Made by a program: the position numbers and the translations under genes
Notes under the pieces: model-generated
Databases searched by the model: none
What the model was told of the DNA's origin: nothing
What the model saw: the letters and a program-made list of their open reading frames with translations, nothing else
Shown: positions 25,223-35,250 of the stretch, piece after piece
How positions within the stretch are numbered: position 1 is the first letter of the stretch
How the letters are laid out: the number at the start of each line of letters is the position of its first letter
NCBI RefSeq assembly: GCF_004366375.1
Contig: NZ_SOEF01000012.1
Coordinates: forward strand, 1 to 64,000
Reading direction: 5' to 3'
DNA: 64,000 nucleotides
From: Halanaerobium congolense
GTDB lineage: Bacteria > Bacillota > Halanaerobiia > Halanaerobiales > Halanaerobiaceae

Positions 25223-28200
25223 TTACTCTTCATCTTCAGGAGCATAAGCTTCTTCCAGTCTCTTGTAGGACTGATAGCGCTCTTTTGCATCCTGTTCTGA
25301 TCTTTCAAAGAGTTCCTCAGCAAGATCAGGGAATGTCTTCTGTAGGGAGGAGAAACGTACCTCGCTAAGAATGAAGTCTCTGAAGCTTTCTGTAGGCTCT
25401 TTGGAATCCATGCTAAATGGATTCTTTCCTTGCTCTTTGAGTTCTGGGTTGAAGCGGAATAAGTGCCAGTATCCTGCCTTAACAGCATCTTTCTCCTGGC
25501 TAACACTACAGCCCATACCTTTTTTCAGACCATGTGAAATACAGGGAGCGTAAGCAATTACAATGGAAGGTCCATCATATGCTTCAGCTTCTGCGATAGC
25601 TTTAATAGCCTGGTTCATATTAGCTCCCATAGAAATCTGAGCTACATAAACATAACCATAAGTCATAGCCATCTGGCCTAAGTCTTTCTTCTTGATCTTC
25701 TTACCTGAAGCAGCAAACTTAGCAGCTGCAGCAGTTGGAGTAGCTTTAGAGGACTGTCCACCGGTGTTGGAGTATACCTCTGTATCAAAGATTAATACAT
25801 TTACATCATCACCAGAAGCGATAACATGGTCTAAGCCACCATAACCGATATCATAAGCCCAGCCGTCTCCACCGAAGATCCACTGAGATTTCTTAGTAAT
25901 GAACTCTTTGCGGTCCACGATCTCAGCAATTACTTCGTTTTCGCTGTACTTAGCGAGTAAAGGCATCATTTTCTTCTTGATTTCTTTAGTTTTCTCGCCG
26001 TCATTATAGTTATCTAACATTTCCTGCATTAGTTCTGTTAATTCAGCATCTAAGTCAAGCTCAATTGCTTCTTCCATCAGGTCAGCAATCTTAGCTCTAA
26101 TCTGCTGATTAGCTAAGAACATACCGTAACCATACTCAGCGTTATCCTCGAATAAGGAGTTAGCCCAGGCTGGTCCGTGTCCTTCTGGGTTAGTAGAGTA
26201 AACAGATACAGGAGCAGATCCACCCCAGATTGAAGAACAACCTGTAGCGTTAGCAATTAACATTCTGTCTCCAAATAACTGAGTTACAAGCTTAGCATAA
26301 GCTGTTTCTCCACAACCGGCACAGGCACCGTGGAACTCAAGTAGTGGTTCCTGGAACTGACTACCTTTGATATTAACAGGATCCATTAAGTCATCCTTAA
26401 TAGAAATTTCGTCAATAGCATAATCCCAGTTGTCTGCTTCTTTGGCTGCCATTTCTGCAAATGAAGTCATTTCTAATGCATCAACAGGACAGACATCAGC
26501 ACAAACTCCACAACCTGTACAATCATAAGGACTTACCTGAATCTTATACTGTAAGCCTTCTAACTGCTTACCGCGAGCATCCAGAGTTTCAAATCCTTCT
26601 GGAGCATTTGCAGCTTCTTCTTCATCCAGTAAGAAAGGTCTAATTACAGCATGTGGACAGGCTAATGAACACTGGTTACACTGAATACACTTGTCGCTTA
26701 ACCAGTTAGGTACATTAACTGCGATTCCACGTTTTTCGTATTTAGATAGTCCTGGAGGGAAGTGTCCATCTTCACGGCCGACAAATGTACTAACAGGTAA
26801 CTGATCACCTTTTTGAGCATTAACAACTCTCAGTACATCTTTAACAAATGCTGGCACGTCTTCTTCCTCTTCCTTTTCTGCAGCTTCTGCGCTGGACCAT
26901 TCAGCAGGTACATCAATCTTAACTAAAGCGTCCATAGCTTTGTCTACAGCTTTATAATTCATTTCAACAATCTTATCACCTTTATGGCCGTAAGATTTCT
27001 GAATAGCTTCTTTTAAGTATTCAATTGCTTCATCAACAGGAATGATATCTGCTACTTCAAAGAAGGCAGTCTGCATAACCATGTTGATTCGCTGACCTAA
27101 GCCAACTTCCTGAGCAATATCTACAGCATTAATTGTATAGAAGTTAATATCATGATCAGCTATATACTTCTTCATTTTTGCTGGAATATTCTTAGCTAAT
27201 TGATCTTTGGACCAGGTACAGTTTAGCACAAAGCTTCCACCATCGTGTAAGTCCTGTACCATATCAAATTTATCTACATATGATTCGTTGTGACAGGCCA
27301 CATAATCAGCTTCGTCAATTAAATAAGTTGATTTAATTGGCTGGTCTCCAAATCGCAAGTGGGATACTGTAACACCACCTGATTTTTTAGAGTCATAAGA
27401 GAAATATGCCTGAGCATACTTATCTGTATTATCACCAATAATCTTAATTGCATTCTTGTTAGCTCCAACAGTACCGTCAGAACCAAGACCCCAAAACTTG
27501 CAGCGAACTGTACCTTCTGGAGAAGTATTAATATGTTCTTTTGGTTCAAGGCTAGTATGTGTAACATCATCATTAATAGCAAGTGTAAAGCCATTTTTAG
27601 GTTTATCCTCTTTAAGGTTATCAAATACAGCCTTAAAGTGAGTAGGTGTTGTATCTTTTGAACTTAAACCATAACGTCCACCAACAATTACAGGACGTTT
27701 TTCATGATCGTAAAATAAAGATCTTACATCTTCATAAAGTGGTTCTCCTAATGCACCAGGTTCTTTAGTTCTATCTAATACAGCAATCTTCTCAGCAGTT
27801 TCTGGAAGAGCCTTCATGAAATATTTTTCAGAGAAAGGACGATATAGCCTAACTTTAATCAGACCAACTTTTTCTCCCTGGTCAACTAAGTATTTAACTG
27901 TTTCTTCAATAGTATCAGTTGCAGAACCCATAGCAACAATAATATATTTAGCATCTTCTGCACCTACATAGTTAAATGGATGATACTCTCTACCTGTCAG
28001 TTCAGAGATTTCCTGCATATAATCTTCTACAATATCAGGTATTGGTTCGTAGAAACTATTACAAGCTTCACGTGCCTGGAAGAAAATATCAGGGTTTTGA
28101 GCTGTTCCAATAGTTTTAGGACGCTCAGGATTTAATGCTCTATGTCTAAATTCGCTAACTTTACCATAGTCAACCAATTCTGCTAGATCATCATAATCTA

Positions 28201-28756
28201 AAACTTCTATTTTTTGGTACTCATGAGATGTTCTAAATCCATCAAAGAAATGTACAAAAGGAATGCTTGATTTAATTGATGCAAGATGTGCAACACCAGC
28301 TAAATCCATAACTTCCTGCACACTACCGGAAGCTAACATAGCTGTACCAGTCTGACGAGTAGCCATCACATCAGAGTGATCACCAAAAATTGATAGAGCA
28401 TGTGTAGCAACAGTACGTGCACTAACATGAAAAACGCCAGGTAATTGTTCACCAGCAATTTTGTACATATTAGGCAGCATTAATAATAATCCCTGAGAAG
28501 CTGTGAAAGTAGTTGTTAAAGCTCCTGCCGCTAGGGACCCATGTACTGCACCAGATGCCCCTCCCTCAGACTGCATTTCAGTTAATTTCACTTCTTGGTC
28601 AAAAATATTTTTACGACCATTTGCACTCCATGAGTCAACTAATTCAGCCATTGGAGATGAAGGAGTAATAGGATAGATTGCTGCTACATCTGTAAAAGCA
28701 TATGCTACATGAGCTGCAGCAGTGTTTCCATCCATCGTTTTCATTTGTTTTGCCAT
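25223..28756 (-). CDS. nifJ: Pyruvate:ferredoxin (flavodoxin) oxidoreductase
   Basis: 1177 residues, the standard length of the one-chain enzyme. It converts pyruvate and CoA to acetyl-CoA, CO2 and reduced ferredoxin in the cytosol, the core step of pyruvate fermentation and hydrogen production in this group. Seen in order: domain I (AYAFTDVAAIYPITPSSPMA), domain II, the gamma-type region (GDNTDKYAQAYFSYDSKKSG), two [4Fe-4S] clusters (CIQCNQCSLACP and CTGCGVCADVCP), then the TPP domain (CAGCGETAY; GGDGWAYDIGYGGLDH; NTGGQSSKATPT). All expected cysteines are present. Monocistronic with a consensus promoter and its own terminator, suggesting strong constitutive expression. Confidence 0.97.
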   Translation of the reverse strand: MAKQMKTMDGNTAAAHVAYAFTDVAAIYPITPSSPMAELVDSWSANGRKNIFDQEVKLTEMQSEGGASGAVHGSLAAGALTTTFTASQGLLLMLPNMYKIAGEQLPGVFHVSARTVATHALSIFGDHSDVMATRQTGTAMLASGSVQEVMDLAGVAHLASIKSSIPFVHFFDGFRTSHEYQKIEVLDYDDLAELVDYGKVSEFRHRALNPERPKTIGTAQNPDIFFQAREACNSFYEPIPDIVEDYMQEISELTGREYHPFNYVGAEDAKYIIVAMGSATDTIEETVKYLVDQGEKVGLIKVRLYRPFSEKYFMKALPETAEKIAVLDRTKEPGALGEPLYEDVRSLFYDHEKRPVIVGGRYGLSSKDTTPTHFKAVFDNLKEDKPKNGFTLAINDDVTHTSLEPKEHINTSPEGTVRCKFWGLGSDGTVGANKNAIKIIGDNTDKYAQAYFSYDSKKSGGVTVSHLRFGDQPIKSTYLIDEADYVACHNESYVDKFDMVQDLHDGGSFVLNCTWSKDQLAKNIPAKMKKYIADHDINFYTINAVDIAQEVGLGQRINMVMQTAFFEVADIIPVDEAIEYLKEAIQKSYGHKGDKIVEMNYKAVDKAMDALVKIDVPAEWSSAEAAEKEEEEDVPAFVKDVLRVVNAQKGDQLPVSTFVGREDGHFPPGLSKYEKRGIAVNVPNWLSDKCIQCNQCSLACPHAVIRPFLLDEEEAANAPEGFETLDARGKQLEGLQYKIQVSPYDCTGCGVCADVCPVDALEMTSFAEMAAKEADNWDYAIDEISIKDDLMDPVNIKGSQFQEPLLEFHGACAGCGETAYAKLVTQLFGDRMLIANATGCSSIWGGSAPVSVYSTNPEGHGPAWANSLFEDNAEYGYGMFLANQQIRAKIADLMEEAIELDLDAELTELMQEMLDNYNDGEKTKEIKKKMMPLLAKYSENEVIAEIVDRKEFITKKSQWIFGGDGWAYDIGYGGLDHVIASGDDVNVLIFDTEVYSNTGGQSSKATPTAAAAKFAASGKKIKKKDLGQMAMTYGYVYVAQISMGANMNQAIKAIAEAEAYDGPSIVIAYAPCISHGLKKGMGCSVSQEKDAVKAGYWHLFRFNPELKEQGKNPFSMDSKEPTESFRDFILSEVRFSSLQKTFPDLAEELFERSEQDAKERYQSYKRLEEAYAPEDEE

Positions 28757-28808
28757 TATAACTTTCCCTCCTATTATAAGTTAAATTTATATTGATATTT
28801 CCTCTTTA

Positions 28809-28837
28809 AGTATAATACTTTACAATTCTACTGTCAA
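28809..28837 (-). promoter_or_regulatory. nifJ promoter
   Basis: TTGACA (28832-28837), 17-bp spacer, TATACT (28809-28814), 53 bp before the nifJ ATG. The -35 element is perfect. Confidence 0.8.
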
Positions 28838-29067
28838 ATTTTTCAACATCTTTTATTGGCTTTAATCTGTATTCTAAATTATTAGAATTATTTAAATTAG
28901 TTTATTCTTGATATTCGCGTGTTGTTTAATAGTTTCATGCTTTTTTACCCATAATTAAGATAACTTGATTCTTCTTTTTTTTTATTAGCTGTCCAAGTTT
29001 CAGGCAGGAATAAAATAGACAGATGCAGAATTATATAATATCACAATAAAATGGGGAGGGGATTAAA

Positions 29068-30411
29068 TTGAAGAAAACTATTTTGTTATTGGTGGTATTT
29101 TTGCTGATTTTACCAACAGCTGCTTCTGCAGACAGGGGATCAATACCATATATTCCAGAAGTCAGAATTTTTGAACCAAGTCAGGATGCTCTAATTGCCT
29201 GGAATGGTGAAGAGGAAATTCTAATTTTATCTACAGAATTATATGCTTCAGAAGCAACTAAAATTTTACAGGTTTTGCCTCTACCAGCTGAACCTGAGGT
29301 TAAAAAGTCAAGCCGCGATGTTCTAAGGAGAGCCAATGAATTTGTTATTCAGAAATTTTTTGATAATTTACGGCAGCCAGTTTTTAGAAGCGAAATATCA
29401 AAAACTCCTGCTGCTGAAATTAAAGAAGAGGTAGTTATCGGATCACATGATATCCTTGTAGTTAAAGTTTTAAATCAAGATTACTTTGTTAGCTGGGTCA
29501 ATAATCATCTAGAAGAAAAAGGGGAAAAGACTCCTCAAATTTCGGACAGTCTAAAGAGTACAATCAATAACTATATTAATCGCGGTTATAACTATTTTGT
29601 TTTTGATACAATTGAGGTCAGTCCTGATCCAGAAATAAATGAGGCAATCTCTTATAAATTTAAAACTGATGAACTCTATTATCCTTTAGAAATAACCAAA
29701 TCAGATCATGGCGTCAGTGAGATCAGCTTGCTTGTTTTGACAAATCAGAACCTAATTAACTATGGTGGAATTGCCAAAAATAGAGTTAATGAAAAAAATC
29801 CTACTGTTGAATTAAATCTCTTTGATGTTGAATACATTTCATCAGATATTCATGATCTATTCATCAAAAAAAATGACGATCTGTTAACATATAGTTCCAC
29901 CATTCAACTTTTAAACTGGTCAATAAAAGATGATTTAGCAAACTTTAATTCTGATCTGCTGGTTGACAGCAAATTAGAAGGGCTGCTTAAAAATGAGGTT
30001 ATTTATCAAGGCACAACTTTTATAGATTCCCAGGCTGAAGCTAATTATCCTTATCCAAGTGAAAAAGAAATGGAATCTATCTCAGGTGTAGTAGAAATGA
30101 GAATGGGAAGTAGAATGCACCCCTGGTTAGCTCCTTCAATTAATGGTAAAGCATTATTTAATGCCCACACAAATAGAATAGTTAATAACTTTGATGCTGA
30201 AGGAGAAAAGATTACAGTTAAAGGTTACAGCAGTAAAGATGGGCAAATTACAATGAGAGATCCCATAGACAAAATGCCAGTACTAATAAATATTAGTGAT
30301 GTTTTTTATGTAACAGAAATAGTTGGCTGGACTCCATATACTGGTATTGCAATCAGCAGTGATGGTAAATTAAATAATGAAAGAAGCCGTTTTTGGTTAA
30401 AAAATAAATAA
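29068..30411 (+). CDS. Exported DUF2330-family protein
   Basis: 447 residues from a TTG start preceded by GGGGAGGGGA. Signal peptide at 1-21 (ILLLVVFLLILPTAASA). The mature start (IPEVRIFEPSQDALIAWNGE, then EILILST and LQVLPLPAEPEV) matches the opening of DUF2330 proteins, which are exported and of unknown role. There is no C-terminal membrane anchor. Flanked by nifJ (divergent) and ugd (convergent), so transcribed alone, ended by a strong terminator. The function cannot be given. Confidence 0.8.
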   Translation: MKKTILLLVVFLLILPTAASADRGSIPYIPEVRIFEPSQDALIAWNGEEEILILSTELYASEATKILQVLPLPAEPEVKKSSRDVLRRANEFVIQKFFDNLRQPVFRSEISKTPAAEIKEEVVIGSHDILVVKVLNQDYFVSWVNNHLEEKGEKTPQISDSLKSTINNYINRGYNYFVFDTIEVSPDPEINEAISYKFKTDELYYPLEITKSDHGVSEISLLVLTNQNLINYGGIAKNRVNEKNPTVELNLFDVEYISSDIHDLFIKKNDDLLTYSSTIQLLNWSIKDDLANFNSDLLVDSKLEGLLKNEVIYQGTTFIDSQAEANYPYPSEKEMESISGVVEMRMGSRMHPWLAPSINGKALFNAHTNRIVNNFDAEGEKITVKGYSSKDGQITMRDPIDKMPVLINISDVFYVTEIVGWTPYTGIAISSDGKLNNERSRFWLKNK

Positions 30412-30455
30412 AGTTTAACAAGCTCTAAAATTTAGCTATGGAGTTGAATTTTAAA

Positions 30456-30489
30456 AAGCATCTTCCTTTTTGCAAAAAGGAAGATGCTT
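30456..30489. terminator. Bidirectional terminator
   Basis: AAGCATCTTCCTTTTT/AAAAAGGAAGATGCTT with a 2-base GC loop, between convergent stops at 30411 and 30502. Confidence 0.9.
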
Positions 30490-30501
30490 GCTCATTTTAA
30501 A

Positions 30502-31668
30502 CTAATTATTGTTGAATAAATCTCTAGTATAAACTTTTTCTTTTACATCTTCTAGCTCTGCAGCCATCCTATTTGCCACAATAATTTCTGATTCTGTTTT
30601 AAATTCATCCAAATCTTTAATCACTTTTGATCTATAAAATTCATTTTCTTCGAGGGTTGGTTCGTAAATAACTACCTCAATTCCCTTAGCTTTAATTCTC
30701 TTCATCACACCTTGGACAGAAGATTGTCTGAAGTTATCAGAGTTTTTCTTCATTGTTAAGCGATAAACCCCAACCTTTTTCGGCTGCTGTTTAATAATCA
30801 TTTCAGCGATATGATCTTTTCTAGTTCTATTGGCATCTACAATAGCCTGCATAATATTGTTTGGCACATCTTGATAATTAGCAAGCAGCTGTTTAGTGTC
30901 TTTTGGCAGACAATAACCTCCATAACCAAAAGAAGGATTATTATAATGATCACCAATTCTTGGATCTAAACCAACACCTTCTATAATTTGTCGGCTATCT
31001 AAATCTCTGACCTCGGCATAAGTGTCAAGCTCATTAAAAAAAGCCACCCGCATTGCCAGATAAGTGTTGGCGAATAATTTAATTGCCTCAGCTTCTGTTG
31101 AATCTGTATATAAAACAGGTATATCTTCTTTTTCTGCACCTTCAATCAAAAGGTTAGCAAATTCTTCTGCTCTACCAGACTGTTCTCCTACAATAATACG
31201 GGAAGGGTATAGATTATCATAAAGCGCTTTACCCTCTCTTAAGAATTCTGGTGAAAAAATAATATTCTCTGTATCAAATTTTTCCCTCAACTCTTCCGTA
31301 TAACCTACCGGCACCGTAGATTTGATAATCATTACTGCATTTTCGTTAAAAGAAAGCACATTTGCTACAACAGCCTCAACTGTCCTTGTATTAAAATAAT
31401 TTTGATCTGGATCATAATTAGTAGGTGTTGCAATCACAACATAATCTGCTTCTCTATAAGCTTTTAATGAATCAGTTGTTGCTTTTAAATCAAGTTCTTT
31501 ATTGGTCAAATAATCTTCAAGTTCAGCATCAACAATTGGAGATTCTCTACGATTAATCATCTCCACTTTTTCTTCTACTACATCTACTGCAGTTACTTCA
31601 TGGTTTTGAGCAAGTAAAACTGCATTTGAAAGACCAACATAACCAGCGCCTGCAACCGTGATTTTCAT
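30502..31668 (-). CDS. ugd: UDP-glucose 6-dehydrogenase
   Basis: 388 residues from the ATG at 31668. The frame is open 65 codons further up, but that part is not protein-like and GGGAGA lies before this ATG. The start [15 protein letters not shown] is the NAD-binding Rossmann loop. Further marks are [28 protein letters not shown], and the catalytic cysteine in [11 protein letters not shown]. Length and wording resemble the short Ugd of enterobacteria rather than the ~440-residue Bacillus TuaD type. It makes UDP-glucuronate for surface polysaccharide. The Wzz-like gene lies 1.6 kb away on the same strand, with gcs between on the other strand. Confidence 0.93.
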   Translation of the reverse strand: MKITVAGAGYVGLSNAVLLAQNHEVTAVDVVEEKVEMINRRESPIVDAELEDYLTNKELDLKATTDSLKAYREADYVVIATPTNYDPDQNYFNTRTVEAVVANVLSFNENAVMIIKSTVPVGYTEELREKFDTENIIFSPEFLREGKALYDNLYPSRIIVGEQSGRAEEFANLLIEGAEKEDIPVLYTDSTEAEAIKLFANTYLAMRVAFFNELDTYAEVRDLDSRQIIEGVGLDPRIGDHYNNPSFGYGGYCLPKDTKQLLANYQDVPNNIMQAIVDANRTRKDHIAEMIIKQQPKKVGVYRLTMKKNSDNFRQSSVQGVMKRIKAKGIEVVIYEPTLEENEFYRSKVIKDLDEFKTESEIIVANRMAAELEDVKEKVYTRDLFNNN

Positions 31669-31910
31669 TTTATCATTCTCCCTGTATATAAATTTTATTG
31701 ATGAATAATTTCCCAATCTAATTTTATTATAAATATCCTTGATATTCAAACAAAAAACTCGACATATTTTGCTATTTAAAGCCCAAACTGATAAAATTTC
31801 ATTACAAAAGCAGGAAATAGCTGATTTATTTATAATATAATAATATATAAGTAATTTTATCAACTTTAATCTAATTTAAAACATCTAAATTATCTTAGAA
31901 AGGACAGATT

Positions 31911-33173
31911 ATGAATTATAAAAGCCAGATTAATACATATGTAAATTATTTTGAAAATGCTGAAAGCAAAAAAGAATGTCATAAAATTGGAGTAGAGTTT
32001 GAACATTTAATTTTAAATGCTGATTTAACAGCTCTTTCTTATTTTGAAAAGATGGGTATAGAAGAATTACTGGAAGAATTAGCAAAAAATAATGCCTGGG
32101 AAGAAATTTATGAAGGAGAACACTTAGTTGGACTAAATAGTGAGCATAAGGCTGTTACCCTTGAACCAGGTGGACAGCTAGAGTTAAGCATTATCCCCTT
32201 TTCTGACTTAAAGCAAATAGAAAAAATTTACCTTGATTTTATCGATGAGCTTAAATCTATTTTAAACAAATGGGATAAAAAAATAGCTGTTTTAGGATAT
32301 CAGCCAGCAAGTAAAATTAAGGATATTCCTTTATTACCGAAAAAACGCTATGATTTTATGTATAAATATTTTAAAGATAAGGGCAAATATGCTCATAATA
32401 TGATGAAAGGGACTGCTTCAGTCCAGATGAGCATTGATTATATCAATGAAAAAGATTATATTAAAAAAATGAGGGTTGGCTACTTTTTGTCTCCTTTAAT
32501 TTATTACCTTTTTGATAACACACCTTTTTTTGAAGGTGAAAAAGCAGCTAATGCCAGTATTAGAGAAGATATCTGGACTAAATGTGACCAGCAGCGTTCT
32601 GGAACTATCAATGGAATTTTCAATAAAGAGTTTGGCTACAGTGATTATGCAGCATATCTATTGAATACAGAACCAATTATCAGAAAAAAAGACAATGAAT
32701 TGATTTATACCGGAAATAAAACGCTAAAAAATGTCATGGAAAATGATAATCCAGAAGAAATAGATCATTTTCTTTCAATGGTTTTTCCGGATGTTCGAAC
32801 AAAAAAATATATTGAAATCAGAGCTGCTGATGCTCTCCCTTATCCCTATAACTTCTCTTTTGTGGCTTTATTAAAGAATATTTTTTATAACCAGGAAAAT
32901 TTAGATTATTTATATCAGCTTTCTTTAAACTACAATCAGGAAGATTTCTTAAATTTTAATAACAAAATGATTAATGATAAAAAAAATAATCAAAGAAGCA
33001 AGCTGATAGCAGAAATCTTAAAAAGAGCAAAAAATAATGCGTCAAAATCTGAATTAAAGTATTTAAATAAATTTGAAAAAACTTATTTAAAATATGGACC
33101 GCTTAAATTTAAAACCCTAGCTAATTTAGAAAAGGGGAAAGAAAAAGCACTGGAATGGTGTTTCTTAAACTAA
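31911..33173 (+). CDS. Glutamate-cysteine ligase family protein
   Basis: 420 residues. Early HKIGVEFEHLIL is the ATP/Mg-binding start of the GCS2 family (proteobacterial/plant-type GshA and EgtA). VTLEPGGQLELS and MKGTASVQMSIDY are the matching core motifs, and EIRAADALPYPY is near the end. It should join glutamate and cysteine to gamma-glutamylcysteine with ATP, in the cytosol. No glutathione synthetase or bifunctional GshF is in the window, so the product could be gamma-glutamylcysteine itself or another gamma-glutamyl amine. The window also has cysK and cysE. Monocistronic between two divergent polysaccharide genes. Confidence 0.82.
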   Translation: MNYKSQINTYVNYFENAESKKECHKIGVEFEHLILNADLTALSYFEKMGIEELLEELAKNNAWEEIYEGEHLVGLNSEHKAVTLEPGGQLELSIIPFSDLKQIEKIYLDFIDELKSILNKWDKKIAVLGYQPASKIKDIPLLPKKRYDFMYKYFKDKGKYAHNMMKGTASVQMSIDYINEKDYIKKMRVGYFLSPLIYYLFDNTPFFEGEKAANASIREDIWTKCDQQRSGTINGIFNKEFGYSDYAAYLLNTEPIIRKKDNELIYTGNKTLKNVMENDNPEEIDHFLSMVFPDVRTKKYIEIRAADALPYPYNFSFVALLKNIFYNQENLDYLYQLSLNYNQEDFLNFNNKMINDKKNNQRSKLIAEILKRAKNNASKSELKYLNKFEKTYLKYGPLKFKTLANLEKGKEKALEWCFLN

Positions 33174-33181
33174 AAATAAAA

Positions 33182-33226
33182 CCCAGAGGATTTCACTTTG
33201 ATAGTTGAAACCTTCTGGGATTTTTT
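33182..33226. terminator. Terminator between gcs-like gene and wzz-like gene
   Basis: CCCAGAGGATTTCA pairs with TGAAACCTTCTGGG (one bulge), then six T. Between convergent stops at 33173 and 33239. Confidence 0.8.
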
Positions 33227-33238
33227 ATTGATATTTAA

Positions 33239-34480
33239 TTATTCTTCTTTCATAAATTCTTTAAAGAAAACTATAAAGACAGCCAACATTAATCCAAGCA
33301 CTGCCGCAATAGCAACATTTAGTTTTGTGTTGGGACTGACTGGATCTTCAGGTAGATTAGGTGTTGATAATACTATAAAATTAAATTCTCTTTCAGCTAA
33401 AGCTTGATCTAGTGATCTTATTTTTTCATTAGAAATATTATATGATTTTTCACTATTCGTTAATTCATCTTGAATTATTGTTTTTTCTTTAGATAAAACA
33501 GAAATTTTCTTCTGTAGTTCTGAAATTTCTTGATTTAATTTTTCTCGATCTTCAATATAATTTTCTAAATTATTCTCTTTTGATGTAATCCTGGTTGATA
33601 AATTAATCTCACGATTAATTAAATTTTCAAATTCAGGATTCAAAAATTCTTCTTCTGTATTTAGTAAATTAATTAAACTCGTTTGAGAATTAACAGCCTG
33701 AAGTTTCTGTAAAAATTCATCGCTTATCAAATTTTTACGAACTAAATATCTTTCAGTATTTTCCAGTCTTGAAGTTATATATTCAAGTTCTTTTTTTTCT
33801 GCTTCTAAAACATTTTTTAAATCCATAATATTTAAATTTAATTTTATAACTTTACTTTCTTTATTATCTAAATTTTTTCTTAAAAAATTTAGATTATTTT
33901 CACTTCTAAAATTAGTTAATTTTTCTAATGCAGTTTGATATTTTTTATAATCAGCATTAGCCTTATTTTCAATGTTTTTATAATAAGAATTGTTCTCATT
34001 AACTAAAAACTCTTCTATTCTATTAATAAAAATATTAATCCATTGTTTTAGAATTGACTGAGTTTTTTCGGGATCGTTAAAATTAAATTTAAAATTTATT
34101 TGGTCAGTATTTTCGCTCATACTATAATTTAGTCGATCTAATAATCCTTGTATTTTAATTTCATTATCTTTACTTCTCTCCTGGTTGACTATGTCTAGTA
34201 TCTCTTTCATTACCATATCACCAGTTAAAACAGCTATATAATCTTCATTAGAAACAACATTACCATTTAATAATTGAAAATTAGGAGCTATAATATTGGC
34301 CTCACTTTCATACTGAGGTGAAAGCACAAATGAAGATATAACAAAAGCAGCAATTACTGCTAAAACAACTATTGCTCCAATAAAGAGTTTATTATTCCAC
34401 AATAATATTATATATTCTCGTAAATCTATCTCATATTCATCGTAATACTCCGGCCCATTATTCCCAAACTCTTGACTCAT
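33239..34480 (-). CDS. Wzz/chain-length-determinant-like polysaccharide co-polymerase
   Basis: 413 residues from the ATG at 34480 (GGAGGG 7 nt upstream). N-terminal membrane helix (LFIGAIVVLAVIAAFVISSFV) at about 35-55 and C-terminal helix (LNVAIAAVLGLMLAVFIVFF) with a preceding proline-rich segment (LPEDPVSPN). Between them is a periplasmic region dominated by long coiled coil. No tyrosine-kinase domain. These proteins set the chain length of O-antigen or exopolysaccharide in the inner membrane. No glycosyltransferase or Wzx/Wzy is close, so the pathway must lie elsewhere. Confidence 0.85.
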   Translation of the reverse strand: MSQEFGNNGPEYYDEYEIDLREYIILLWNNKLFIGAIVVLAVIAAFVISSFVLSPQYESEANIIAPNFQLLNGNVVSNEDYIAVLTGDMVMKEILDIVNQERSKDNEIKIQGLLDRLNYSMSENTDQINFKFNFNDPEKTQSILKQWINIFINRIEEFLVNENNSYYKNIENKANADYKKYQTALEKLTNFRSENNLNFLRKNLDNKESKVIKLNLNIMDLKNVLEAEKKELEYITSRLENTERYLVRKNLISDEFLQKLQAVNSQTSLINLLNTEEEFLNPEFENLINREINLSTRITSKENNLENYIEDREKLNQEISELQKKISVLSKEKTIIQDELTNSEKSYNISNEKIRSLDQALAEREFNFIVLSTPNLPEDPVSPNTKLNVAIAAVLGLMLAVFIVFFKEFMKEE

Positions 34481-34572
34481 CAACTATCCCTCCAAAATAT
34501 ATAAACAATTTAACATAATTTATTCTAACTTATTATAAATACAAATTCAAGATTAAATTCCAAATTTTATCT

Positions 34573-35205
34573 CTAATTAACAATTAATTTTTGCAGATAA
34601 TTTAAATCCATCTCAAAAATTTCTCCAGCAGATGGCCAGAGTATTAATCTTTGTTGAGAAAAGTTAGCTTTAACCTCTGAAGCATTTTTTCTGTTAATCA
34701 GATATAAGTCTTCATTTTTAAGATATTCAATGCTGACTATATTACTATACCTTATATTTAGTGGACTTCCCAGTGATGTTTTGATACTAACACTGTCCTC
34801 TACAGTATTGGCAAAGAAAAAATCACCATTTGTAGCTGTTATATTAACCCCTCTATTATTTTTAAAACTACTTGTATTTGAAAAGCTAACCACCTCAATT
34901 TCAGCAGGACTAAAAGTTCTCTCTCCTGAATCAGATGCTATAGTTATATTGTTCAACAACTCACCAGTAAAACGGTTGTTTTCAGATAATCTAAACACAA
35001 AGCCTCCATTTTTATTCTTTATGCTTTTAAGAAAACGGCTCTGGACTTTAATTTCAGCATAAGGAGTTCTAATCTCAACGTTATTATTTTCAATAGTTCC
35101 TCTTAAAGACTGTCCATTCTGCAAGTTAAGTTGATCTGCAGAGACAGACATTGTAAACACTAATATAAAAAGCAGAGTTAATATTAAAAAATTATTATTT
35201 CTCAT
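34573..35205 (-). CDS. Exported beta-rich protein of unknown function
   Basis: 210 residues from the ATG at 35205 (AAGGGGGA upstream). Signal peptide to about residue 24 (FLILTLLFILVFTMSVSA). The rest is made of short strands with recurring patterns such as LNLQNGQSLRGTIENN, FRLSENNRFTGELLNN and NITATNGDFFFANT, which suggests an OmpA-unrelated repetitive beta fold. No family recognised. Same strand and 92 bp upstream of the wzz-like gene, so possibly co-transcribed with it; a role in polysaccharide export is only a guess from position. Confidence 0.65.
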   Translation of the reverse strand: MRNNNFLILTLLFILVFTMSVSADQLNLQNGQSLRGTIENNNVEIRTPYAEIKVQSRFLKSIKNKNGGFVFRLSENNRFTGELLNNITIASDSGERTFSPAEIEVVSFSNTSSFKNNRGVNITATNGDFFFANTVEDSVSIKTSLGSPLNIRYSNIVSIEYLKNEDLYLINRKNASEVKANFSQQRLILWPSAGEIFEMDLNYLQKLIVN

Positions 35206-35250
35206 TTTATAATCCCCCTTAAACAAAAAATCCCATTGATTTTGAATTAA

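Noticed and set aside
25223-28756. Antisense frames of 60-100 codons inside nifJ
   Set aside because: They are shadows of the strongly biased nifJ coding sequence, with no ribosome binding sites or recognisable protein sequence.
31669-31863. 65-residue N-terminal extension of Ugd
   Set aside because: The added part is not protein-like, has no family counterpart and ends at a well-placed ATG that begins the Rossmann fold.
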